A DNA stretch of 64,000 nt from Paenibacillus cellulositrophicus. Lineage in GTDB: Bacteria > Bacillota > Bacilli > Paenibacillales > Paenibacillaceae. The notes under the pieces are model-generated. The model had not been told where the DNA came from and did not search any database. It saw only the letters and a list, made by a program, of their open reading frames with translations. Positions 31,584 to 38,495 of this stretch are shown one piece after another (positions within the stretch are counted from its first letter, which is position 1; each line of letters opens with the position of its first letter). The position numbers and the translations under genes were made by a program. The stretch spans positions 2,170,001 to 2,234,000 of the forward strand of contig NZ_CP045295.1 in the NCBI RefSeq assembly GCF_009363095.1. Reading direction: 5' to 3'.

Positions 31584-31631
31584 CAGCATTGTAAGTGTTC
31601 TTAATATCATTACAGAAGGGAAGTTTGAAGC

Positions 31632-32261
31632 ATGGCAACTGTACTGTACATCACTGCACATCCCCTTAATCCGGAGGAATCTTATAGCCTTGCGGTGGGC
31701 AAACAATTTATTGGAGCGTACCGTGAATCAAATCCAACCGATGAAGTTGTTCATTTGGATCTGTATAAAGAAAATATTCCGCAAATCGATGCTGATGTTT
31801 TAAGGGGGTGGGGAAAGCTTCGGTCGGGTTCGTCTTTGGATCATCTGTCCGAAGCTGAAAAATCAAAAGTGGCTCGTCTTGAGGAAATTCTTAATCAATT
31901 TATGGCAGCCGATAAGTACGTTTTTGTGTCCCCGATGTGGAATTTTACGGTTCCGCCGGTTTTGAAAGCATACACGGATGCGACCTCCATTCCGGGCAAA
32001 ACTTTCAAGTATACCGAAAAGGGTCCTGTAGGTCTGCTGCCCGGCAGGAAAGCCTTGCACATTCAAGCCAGCGGTTCCGTTTATTCGGAAGGCCCTTTAG
32101 CTCCAATAGAAATGGGATACAGCTATATGAAGACGATTTTGCAGTTCTATGGGATTGAAACTGAGGCTATTTTTGTTGAAGGAACGGCGGTATCAGAGCG
32201 GGCTCCTTTTATAAAAGAAAAAGCGATTGCACAGGCTAAGGAAGCTGCCAAACGTTTCTAA
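31632..32261 (+). CDS. azoR: FMN-dependent NADH-azoreductase
   Basis: The 209-residue flavodoxin-fold protein starts [20 protein letters not shown], with the FMN phosphate region in residues 9-20. The conserved [17 protein letters not shown] segment near residues 98-114 lines the flavin. It reduces azo bonds and quinones with two electrons, protecting against quinone stress. The ATG at 31632 has GAAGGGAAG upstream. It is divergent from an HxlR regulator and ends before a terminator. Confidence 0.92.
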   Translation: MATVLYITAHPLNPEESYSLAVGKQFIGAYRESNPTDEVVHLDLYKENIPQIDADVLRGWGKLRSGSSLDHLSEAEKSKVARLEEILNQFMAADKYVFVSPMWNFTVPPVLKAYTDATSIPGKTFKYTEKGPVGLLPGRKALHIQASGSVYSEGPLAPIEMGYSYMKTILQFYGIETEAIFVEGTAVSERAPFIKEKAIAQAKEAAKRF

Positions 32262-32398
32262 CTTGAGGGGCGCCATCGTTCTCGAACTGAAATCCGCAAG
32301 AATGAATCCCCCGGAAGTGGACCCCATCTTGGACTTTTGATCAGGGGAACCTCCAGCCTCCCTAGGAAATCAAGCCGCATCATTTCCTGAATGATAAG

Positions 32399-32506
32399 AA
32401 AAACGTCTATCGACGTACTTTCAAAGAAGACAGACCGCGTCTAGAGGAAGTTTTTCTTGCGAGATCAGGAAGCAGAAGCTCCGAAACTTATACTTTCTGA
32501 TCTCTA
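32399..32506 (-). repeat. Repeat R2, copy c (inverted)
   Basis: Read on the minus strand it runs agagatcagaaagtataag to acgtctatcgacgttttt-like ends and matches copy a at 14288-14394 through its whole length. It lies between convergent genes (azoR and the AAC(3)-type gene), as copy a does. Confidence 0.78.
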
Positions 32507-32536
32507 AAAAAGCCCGTTGAAGTTTCTCAACAGGCA
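32506..32536 (-). terminator. Terminator of the AAC(3)-type gene
   Basis: On the minus strand gcctgttga and tcaacgggc form a stem with GT wobble around a gaaact loop, followed by TTTTTT. It lies 15-45 bp past the stop codon. Confidence 0.75.
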
Positions 32537-32537
32537 G

Positions 32538-32572
32538 AAAGCACCGCTTCTTATGCGAAGCGGTGCTTTTTT
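32538..32572 (+). terminator. Terminator for azoR overlapping the AAC(3)-type 3' end
   Basis: A 13-bp perfect stem (aaagcaccgcttc / gaagcggtgcttt) is followed by T6 on the plus strand. Its right arm encodes the last codons of the convergent AAC(3)-type gene (KKHRFA). Confidence 0.85.
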
Positions 32573-33360
32573 AACCATGAAGCCGCATAATCCACGGCCG
32601 CCCTGACGGGCAGCAGCCGGCATTCCGCCATGCCTACCTTACCGACATCGGCATGCCCCTGCTCTTCAAAATCCTGCCCGAGCCGGTCAAAGTCGTCGGA
32701 ATCGTAGGCATTGTCTTCGAACCATTTCCACGTTCTCGCGCCGTCCTCCAGAATGGCGGCCCCCATTCTTTTCCGCGGCATTTCCTCGATCTGCGTCTCC
32801 GCCATATGAAAGGTCGTGCATGAATCGTATCCGACCCCAAGCAGCAGCACCTTGGCATCCAGCCGGTACAGGGCCCCCAGCGGCGAATCCTGGCCGAACT
32901 GCGGCGTCAGCGCGTGTACACCTGTAATTTCTGCCGCATGCGGACCCCTGGCTGCAAACGACACCTGCGGATGGTACGAGCGGAGGGTTCCCGGCAGCGA
33001 GCGGAACTGCTCCGCGATTCTCCCCATCGCCCGGGTCGCCGTGTAATCCGGGTCAAACGCCGGCATATGCGCGTAAATTTCCTCTAGCCATGCGGATGGT
33101 ACGGGCGGATTGGCCCATTCCGCAGGATCGGAATTCTGGCTGCTGTGGGCCGGCATCACCAGCGTCCCGGCACTGCCGAGCGCCTGCTGCAGCGCCAGAA
33201 TGACGGCTTCCGCATCGCCGCACACCCAGCCGATTTTGGATAGCGAGGAATGCACCAGCAGGGTGTCACCCTCCCGGACGCCGAGACGGCCGAGATCCGC
33301 CCGGATCGACTCCACCGTGTTCAGCTTCGCCGAAGCGTCAATGACTTTTCTTTCTCCCAT
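32551..33360 (-). CDS. AAC(3)-family N-acetyltransferase (YokD-like)
   Basis: The 269-residue protein has the antibiotic N-acetyltransferase (PF02522) layout: LLVHSSLSKIGWVCGDAEAV near residues 28-47, the DPEYTATRAMG-like segment DPDYTATRAMGRIAEQFR, and LGVGYDSCTTFHMAE. Enzymes of this family transfer acetyl from acetyl-CoA to the 3-amino group of aminoglycosides, but many chromosomal Bacillus/Paenibacillus members have no proven resistance role. The ATG at 33360 has AAAGGAGGTGG upstream. It is an isolated gene. Confidence 0.85.
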   Translation of the reverse strand: MGERKVIDASAKLNTVESIRADLGRLGVREGDTLLVHSSLSKIGWVCGDAEAVILALQQALGSAGTLVMPAHSSQNSDPAEWANPPVPSAWLEEIYAHMPAFDPDYTATRAMGRIAEQFRSLPGTLRSYHPQVSFAARGPHAAEITGVHALTPQFGQDSPLGALYRLDAKVLLLGVGYDSCTTFHMAETQIEEMPRKRMGAAILEDGARTWKWFEDNAYDSDDFDRLGQDFEEQGHADVGKVGMAECRLLPVRAAVDYAASWLKKHRFA

Positions 33361-33517
33361 GTCAATCCACCTCCTTTGTTCCATTGTGGCAAATTGGGGC
33401 GGCTTCGATCAAGTATCAGTTGAACATTGGGACCCCTCCATGCAAGCGACCGTGCCAAGTAAACGGGTATGAAACGAGCCCTATGGAAAGCATGCCTGTA
33501 CGAACCCGGCGTTGGAT
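33361..33517. other. Gap between the GH18 and AAC(3)-type genes
   Basis: The region up to 33665 holds the promoter side of the AAC(3)-type gene and the terminator of the GH18 gene. No gene is supported. Confidence 0.45.
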
Positions 33518-33560
33518 AAAGAAAAATGCATCCTTCCCCTGGATCAAGGAAAGGATGCAT
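33518..33560 (-). terminator. Terminator of the long N-glycan operon, after GH18
   Basis: The stem atgcatccttcc / ggaaaggatgcat (33526-33537 with 33548-33560, one bulge) is followed on the minus strand by TTTTTCTTT. It is the first clear terminator after the nine-gene run that starts at 48655. Confidence 0.8.
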
Positions 33561-33665
33561 GAAATTCGATGCGTTAGACAAACCGGTGGTTTTGAAGCAT
33601 CGTCCGTTCAAATCGTGGTACTTTCATTCGGCTCGTTTTGGCTAATTTCGGCTAGGACCTTCCCT

Positions 33666-34703
33666 TTACTTGGCGCCCAGCCCTTCGTGCATCGCGCCCA
33701 GCAGGCGGTGCGTCCGGTCGCAGCCGTATTCCCAGAACATGATGCCGGCCAGTCCCTGCTCCTTCACATACTCGCATTTATGCCGGATGGATTCCTCGTC
33801 ATCGTAGGAGATCAGACTCGACCCGTTAAACAGGAACGGCGCGCGGGCTTCCTCATCCCAGTAGCGCGTATAGCCGTTTTTATCGATGTAATCGGCAGCC
33901 AGCTCCGTAAAGGATGGGCCGTACCCGCCCGTCGTGCCCGCCATTTGGTACAGTCCGCGGTTGCGGTCCGGGACCTCGTTCCAGATGCGGGAGTAGAACG
34001 CCGCTCCGATCACGATTTTTTCCCGCGGCACGCCTGCCCGGACAAAGATGTTCACGGAAGCGTCCGTGCTGATGCGGAACAAGTCACCCGTTCCGGTGTA
34101 CAGGTTCGTATGATGGCCTGTCAGCACCTGGAAGCCGCCCCGCATGTCGTAGGTCATCAGCTGTACGAAATCGAGGTACTTCTGCACCTGATCCATCTCC
34201 GTGCCGTCCACGTAATATTGGTCCGCCCCCGCCGCAATCGTCAGCAGATAGTGGCGGCCTTCCGCGGCGCCTTTGGCGTCGAGCGCTTCCCGAATCGCCG
34301 CCAGCAGCAGCGTAAAGTTGTGCTTGTCATCCGGACTGGCGGCGATGTCCGCCTCACCGTAGCACGGATACTCCCAATCCAGGTCGATCCCGTCAAACGG
34401 GTACTCGTTCAGCACCCGTACGGCCGATGCAGCCATGCGGGCTCTTCCTTCTTCGGTTGCGGCCGCTTCGGAGAAGCCGCCCGCGCTCCAGCCGCCGACC
34501 GACAGCAGCAGCGTCAGCTCGGGATGCTCCCGCTTGATGGACCGGATGGCCTCGCCGTTCTTCAAATGCTCCGTCGTAATTTCGTCATCCCGGACATGGC
34601 CGAACGCCACGTTCAGATGGGTCAGCCTGGACAGGTCCTCCGGCGTCATCTCCGGCAGCACGGCGTCCACGGCGTAACCCGCCACAATATATTTTTTCGA
34701 CAT
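33666..34703 (-). CDS. GH18 glycosidase without signal peptide
   Basis: The 345-residue TIM barrel has the GH18 signature DGIDLDWEYP with catalytic Glu111 (DxxDxDxE) and the substrate-binding LLLSVGGWSAGGF and QLMTYDM motifs. GH18 enzymes cleave beta-1,4 bonds next to N-acetylglucosamine by substrate-assisted catalysis. There is no signal peptide or carbohydrate-binding module, so it acts in the cytoplasm, unlike secreted chitinases. As last gene of a run of mannosidases and fucosidases, it may cut the GlcNAc-GlcNAc core of imported N-glycan or chito-oligosaccharides (inference). The ATG at 34703 has GGAGTG upstream. Confidence 0.88.
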   Translation of the reverse strand: MSKKYIVAGYAVDAVLPEMTPEDLSRLTHLNVAFGHVRDDEITTEHLKNGEAIRSIKREHPELTLLLSVGGWSAGGFSEAAATEEGRARMAASAVRVLNEYPFDGIDLDWEYPCYGEADIAASPDDKHNFTLLLAAIREALDAKGAAEGRHYLLTIAAGADQYYVDGTEMDQVQKYLDFVQLMTYDMRGGFQVLTGHHTNLYTGTGDLFRISTDASVNIFVRAGVPREKIVIGAAFYSRIWNEVPDRNRGLYQMAGTTGGYGPSFTELAADYIDKNGYTRYWDEEARAPFLFNGSSLISYDDEESIRHKCEYVKEQGLAGIMFWEYGCDRTHRLLGAMHEGLGAK

Positions 34704-34802
34704 ACTTAAGACACTCCGTTTCTTATTGGGTTGTACCAGAATCTCGATCCCGGTTGAGTTGTTATGTTAGGTTGTTCTGTTGGATCGGCTTGCTCTGCCG
34801 GC

Positions 34803-37427
34803 TTACCCCTGCTTTGTTACAGCCGATAAAATCTGCAGCGCCTCTTTCCCCGTGCCGATCTTATAGCCGGATGCCGTGTAACGGATCTGGTTCTGGCCGT
34901 CCAGCACGAACAGATGCGGGTAGCCCGCTTCGCTTGCGGCCGAAGACGAAATCAGGTCAGGCAGGGAAGCATAGCTGGAATCCCGTACAAACGCCGTCTG
35001 CGCCGGCAGATTCGGATAAGCGGCCGGATCGAAGGACGCTGTCCACTCCCGATCTCCAATGATCAGGACGATCGGCAGCGCCAGCTTGTCAAACGACTCC
35101 GCCAGCTCCCCGAGCTCACGCAGCAGATGCTTGGTCGGCTCGCGCTCAGGCTCGATCCAGGCCGTGATGGCACCCTTGGAACCGATCAAGCCGCCCAGAA
35201 CGGCGGCCGTCCCGTCGAAGCGCGCAACTTCCCCGCCGCCATCCAGCGTGCCCAGCACCGGCATCTCCTCGGCAGCTTCGCGGAACGTCAGCGGAACCTC
35301 CGTCGTGTCCCCTTCGCTCACCGTAAAGTAGCTGAGGCGCACCCGCACGGTTCCGTCCTTCAGACGGATGCCCGTTGTCAGGCGGTAGGCACCCGGCTCT
35401 ACTTCAAACGGCGCGTCGTACACGTCTGTTTGGCCAAACGGGTACACCAGCGTTTTGTATACGCCGTTTTCAAGCCGGGCGAACGTAAAGTTCTCGCTGT
35501 AGGATGCGGCAGGCGCATCCGGACCGGCCGCCTCATCCCGCAGCAGGCGCAGCATGCCCCAGCCTGCGCTTCCGGTCTCCTCGGCGGAGGCATACAGGGT
35601 GAAGGGCGCGTCTTTCCATCCGCCGTCCTGCCAATACTGCGGCTTCTGCTCGCTCGGGTGCAGGCGGGCCGGGATGCCAAGGCTGCGGCTGGCGGCCACG
35701 AACAAGATGCCGAGCGACACCGGGTCGCCCTTGCCCAGCCGGTAGGTACCGACCGGATTGCCTTTGCCAAGCAGGTTCGGCAGGTCCTGCCATAGACCGA
35801 AGCCCTGCTCCAGGCGGCGGGCCAGCTGTGCCGGATCTGCCTGATATGCGGCCGTCTCCTCCGGCGTAAAGGCTTCCTGGAAAAACTCCCGGTACGGCAC
35901 GATCATTTCGAACAGCACGCGCGGGCACAGAATGTACTGGACGAAGAGCTCCTCATCCCAATCGCCGCGGCGCTTCAGCGCTCCGGTCAGATGGTCGTCC
36001 AGCGCCGGCCGGAACGTATCGGCCAGGTCCTTGTCGTTCAGCGATTCCAGGAGCCGCAGCGGCCACTCTCCAAATTCGCCGGAACGCTCTTCCAGGAAAG
36101 CCGCGATTTCACGTCCGTTGCCCCGGGCCTTGCCCAGCACCGCCTCGACACGCTCGGCCGGAAGCCCCGCCGCCTTCGCCAATCGGGCGGCTTCGTCCCC
36201 GCCGAGGAAAGTTTCCTCGAATGCGGTCCGGATGCGCGTACCTTCCTCGATCCGGGCGTTGTGGCGCTGCTGTTTCTCTTCCGTGACGGCATCCGCAGCT
36301 TCCCCTTCCCGTTCGGGCGGCGGCACCATGTCAAAGTCTGCCGTTCCTTCCGGCTGAACGGAGCAGTCCAGAATCAGCTCAAAGCGCTCGCTGTCCCGGA
36401 CCGAAATCTTGGTCTCACCCCAGCGTCCGTCCTTGACGGCGCGGATGACTAGGTCTCCGAAGCCCGTCTTGAAGGAGGCTTCGCCCCGCTCGTCCGTCGG
36501 AAGCGTGGCGATCGGGTACAGCTCCGCCATGTTGTACAGCTCGAAGCGCACCTCGGCCCCCTCTACCGGAACGCCGGCCTCATCTTTTACCGTCACGCGG
36601 ATGGTCTGCGTCGGCGCGTAATTTTCCAGCAGATTGATCTCCGTAAACCATTCGTCGGCCAGCGTAATATCTTCAGGCCCCGGATAATCGGCATAGATTC
36701 TCGTGTTGATCAGCATCGCACGCCGTGCCGGCGGAGTGAACCAGCCCTGGTTCAGGCGGGCTTCCGGCTCGCAGGCGCCGATGTAGTACCACTGCCCGTC
36801 GGCCCACGCTTCCACCCAGGCGTGGTTGTCGTCGCAGTGCGCCCAGCGCGGGGTATAGACCTGGCGCGCAGGAATACCGATGCTGCGCAGCGCGGCCACG
36901 GCGAGCGTCGACTCTTCCCCGCAGCGGCCACGGGCCGTGCGGATCATCGTCAGGGGCGAAATCGTCCGCAGATCGCTGCCGACGTAGGTCGCCTTTTCGT
37001 GGCACCAGTAGTTCGTTTCCAGGATCGCGTCCGCCATGGACAGTCCCGCGGTCCGCTCCGCCAGTTCGTTATACAATATGCCGCGCGAATCCTCGATATT
37101 TTCAGTATTCACCCGGTATGGAAGGACGAAGTGCAGGAAGAGGTGATCCGGTACCCGCTCGCCCCAAGGCACCTGCTTGCGGATCGCCAGCGTGCGGCGC
37201 ACATGGCTCAGAAACAGCGCACCGTCGTAATCCGCCAGGTCGTTGACCGGCATGTACGCGTACAAATATTTCAAAGCCCATGTCTCCTCGGCGGTCAAAG
37301 CCTCCTCGAACACGCCGAACAGCTCCTGTTTCCGGGATTCGGCCAGTGCCATCTTCTCCTGAAATTTCTCCTCGATCCGCTGCAGCATCTCCTGATCCAG
37401 CGAGAATGCGGTCGTATGCGTCGTCAT
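34803..37427 (-). CDS. Large transglutaminase-fold protein with Ig-like and thioredoxin-like parts
   Basis: The 874-residue protein has no signal peptide. Residues about 100-240 are a transglutaminase/PNGase-like core with nucleophile Cys169 in RGRCGEESTL and His202 in HCDDNHAWVEAW. The usual third Asp position appears to be Gly217 in YYIGACEPE. A carboxypeptidase-regulatory-like beta-sandwich follows (about 275-350: VTVKDEAGVPVEGAEVRFEL). A helical region and a second sandwich come next, then a thioredoxin-like C-terminus (about 730-874) without a CxxC motif. The start at ATG 37427 overlaps the CBM9-type gene's stop (ATGA), implying coupled translation. Its place among N-glycan enzymes raises the idea of a peptide-N-glycanase-like amidase or protease, but the reaction is unknown. 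Confidence 0.75.
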   Translation of the reverse strand: MTTHTTAFSLDQEMLQRIEEKFQEKMALAESRKQELFGVFEEALTAEETWALKYLYAYMPVNDLADYDGALFLSHVRRTLAIRKQVPWGERVPDHLFLHFVLPYRVNTENIEDSRGILYNELAERTAGLSMADAILETNYWCHEKATYVGSDLRTISPLTMIRTARGRCGEESTLAVAALRSIGIPARQVYTPRWAHCDDNHAWVEAWADGQWYYIGACEPEARLNQGWFTPPARRAMLINTRIYADYPGPEDITLADEWFTEINLLENYAPTQTIRVTVKDEAGVPVEGAEVRFELYNMAELYPIATLPTDERGEASFKTGFGDLVIRAVKDGRWGETKISVRDSERFELILDCSVQPEGTADFDMVPPPEREGEAADAVTEEKQQRHNARIEEGTRIRTAFEETFLGGDEAARLAKAAGLPAERVEAVLGKARGNGREIAAFLEERSGEFGEWPLRLLESLNDKDLADTFRPALDDHLTGALKRRGDWDEELFVQYILCPRVLFEMIVPYREFFQEAFTPEETAAYQADPAQLARRLEQGFGLWQDLPNLLGKGNPVGTYRLGKGDPVSLGILFVAASRSLGIPARLHPSEQKPQYWQDGGWKDAPFTLYASAEETGSAGWGMLRLLRDEAAGPDAPAASYSENFTFARLENGVYKTLVYPFGQTDVYDAPFEVEPGAYRLTTGIRLKDGTVRVRLSYFTVSEGDTTEVPLTFREAAEEMPVLGTLDGGGEVARFDGTAAVLGGLIGSKGAITAWIEPEREPTKHLLRELGELAESFDKLALPIVLIIGDREWTASFDPAAYPNLPAQTAFVRDSSYASLPDLISSSAASEAGYPHLFVLDGQNQIRYTASGYKIGTGKEALQILSAVTKQG

Positions 37428-38455
37428 TTCGCTTCCTCCTTCCACAGCTTTCCGTCTTCGCGGATGCAGTACACCGCTCGTCCGTCCGCGGACGGCGCCG
37501 TCAGCTGAAACAGGCTGCGGGTTACTTCGATCTCCGGTTGAATCGTCCAGGTATCTTCACCTTTCAGCTGCTCCCAATCCGCCGTAAACCGTCCATTGGC
37601 CTCATAGTGGTTGCGCTCGCGGTAATAGAGCTTGCGAAGCTCCCACTTGATCCGCTCGTCCTCCGGCAGCTCAAAATCCTGGGGCACTTCTCCGTCCGAG
37701 AATACGACGTACCCCCAGAGCTCCGGATAATGCATATTGATGATGCCCATCGGCGACCATACCCAGTTGTCCTCGGGATATGGCTTGCCGGTCTCAGGGT
37801 TCAGCACCTTGCGGTATTCACCGTCCTGCACCTCCGTCCGCCACTCCACCCGCGAGAAGTTGACACGCCAGAACTCGCCGGTAGCCGGGCGGCGCCCCTC
37901 GGGCGCACATTCCTTCAGGCTCGCCCACGGGATCGCCACTTCCACGCTCCACTTGCGGTTGTCTGCATCCGGGCGGTTCAGCTCGCCGTCAATATGCACC
38001 GCGGTCTTCAGGCCGGCGATATCCCAGCCGTTGACCGGAGGTCCGCCGTCGCGGTAAGGCTGTACCAGCAGCAGGTCCCAGACCGTATTCAGCGCATTGA
38101 TTTCAAACTCGTAATATTGATGCGTATCCCCGTCGGGATCGATAAAGATTTCAAAATCGTTGTCGTAGAAAATGACCGAATCCCGCTCGGTCAGCGTAGC
38201 CCAGATCTGATCCTCGATCAGCTCCGCGCCGAAGTAGAAATATTCGTCGTCCCACAGCATTTTGACCCGGGTCTGCTTGGCCGGCTTGGGGCGCAGATCG
38301 CCCTCGATATCGACGAAATCCTCCGTCCACTGCGCAGCGGACCAGAATGGCTTGTCCAGGCATCCGTCCAGGACGAGCGGCCCCTGCGCCCGCCGGCAAA
38401 TATAATGTTTGGGAGCATATTCAATCCTAGGCTCCGGCACTCCGCTTAGATTCAT
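37424..38455 (-). CDS. CBM9-like carbohydrate-binding protein
   Basis: The 343-residue protein is built largely of one CBM9-type domain (residues about 15-240). Typical segments are LDGCLDKPFWSAAQWTEDFV near the start, VKMLWDDEYFYFGAELIED, FYDNDFEIFIDPDGD, and FWRVNFSRVEW. Such domains bind sugar ends. There is no signal peptide and no catalytic module, so it is presumably a cytoplasmic sugar-binding partner. The ATG at 38455 has GGAGGGAATC upstream. Its stop overlaps the start of the transglutaminase-type gene by four bases, so the two proteins are probably made in equal amounts and may form a complex. Confidence 0.8.
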   Translation of the reverse strand: MNLSGVPEPRIEYAPKHYICRRAQGPLVLDGCLDKPFWSAAQWTEDFVDIEGDLRPKPAKQTRVKMLWDDEYFYFGAELIEDQIWATLTERDSVIFYDNDFEIFIDPDGDTHQYYEFEINALNTVWDLLLVQPYRDGGPPVNGWDIAGLKTAVHIDGELNRPDADNRKWSVEVAIPWASLKECAPEGRRPATGEFWRVNFSRVEWRTEVQDGEYRKVLNPETGKPYPEDNWVWSPMGIINMHYPELWGYVVFSDGEVPQDFELPEDERIKWELRKLYYRERNHYEANGRFTADWEQLKGEDTWTIQPEIEVTRSLFQLTAPSADGRAVYCIREDGKLWKEEAK

Positions 38456-38495
38456 CGCGATTCCCTCCGTTATTCGTTCTGCATCGATCGTTAAC

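Noticed and set aside
32551..33360. Calling the AAC(3)-family gene an aminoglycoside resistance gene
   Set aside because: Many chromosomal members of the family show no resistance, and there is no mobile context here.
34803..37427. Firm call as peptide-N-glycanase
   Set aside because: The third catalytic residue seems changed, and transglutaminase-fold proteins of this size occur in other contexts. Reported only as a hypothesis.
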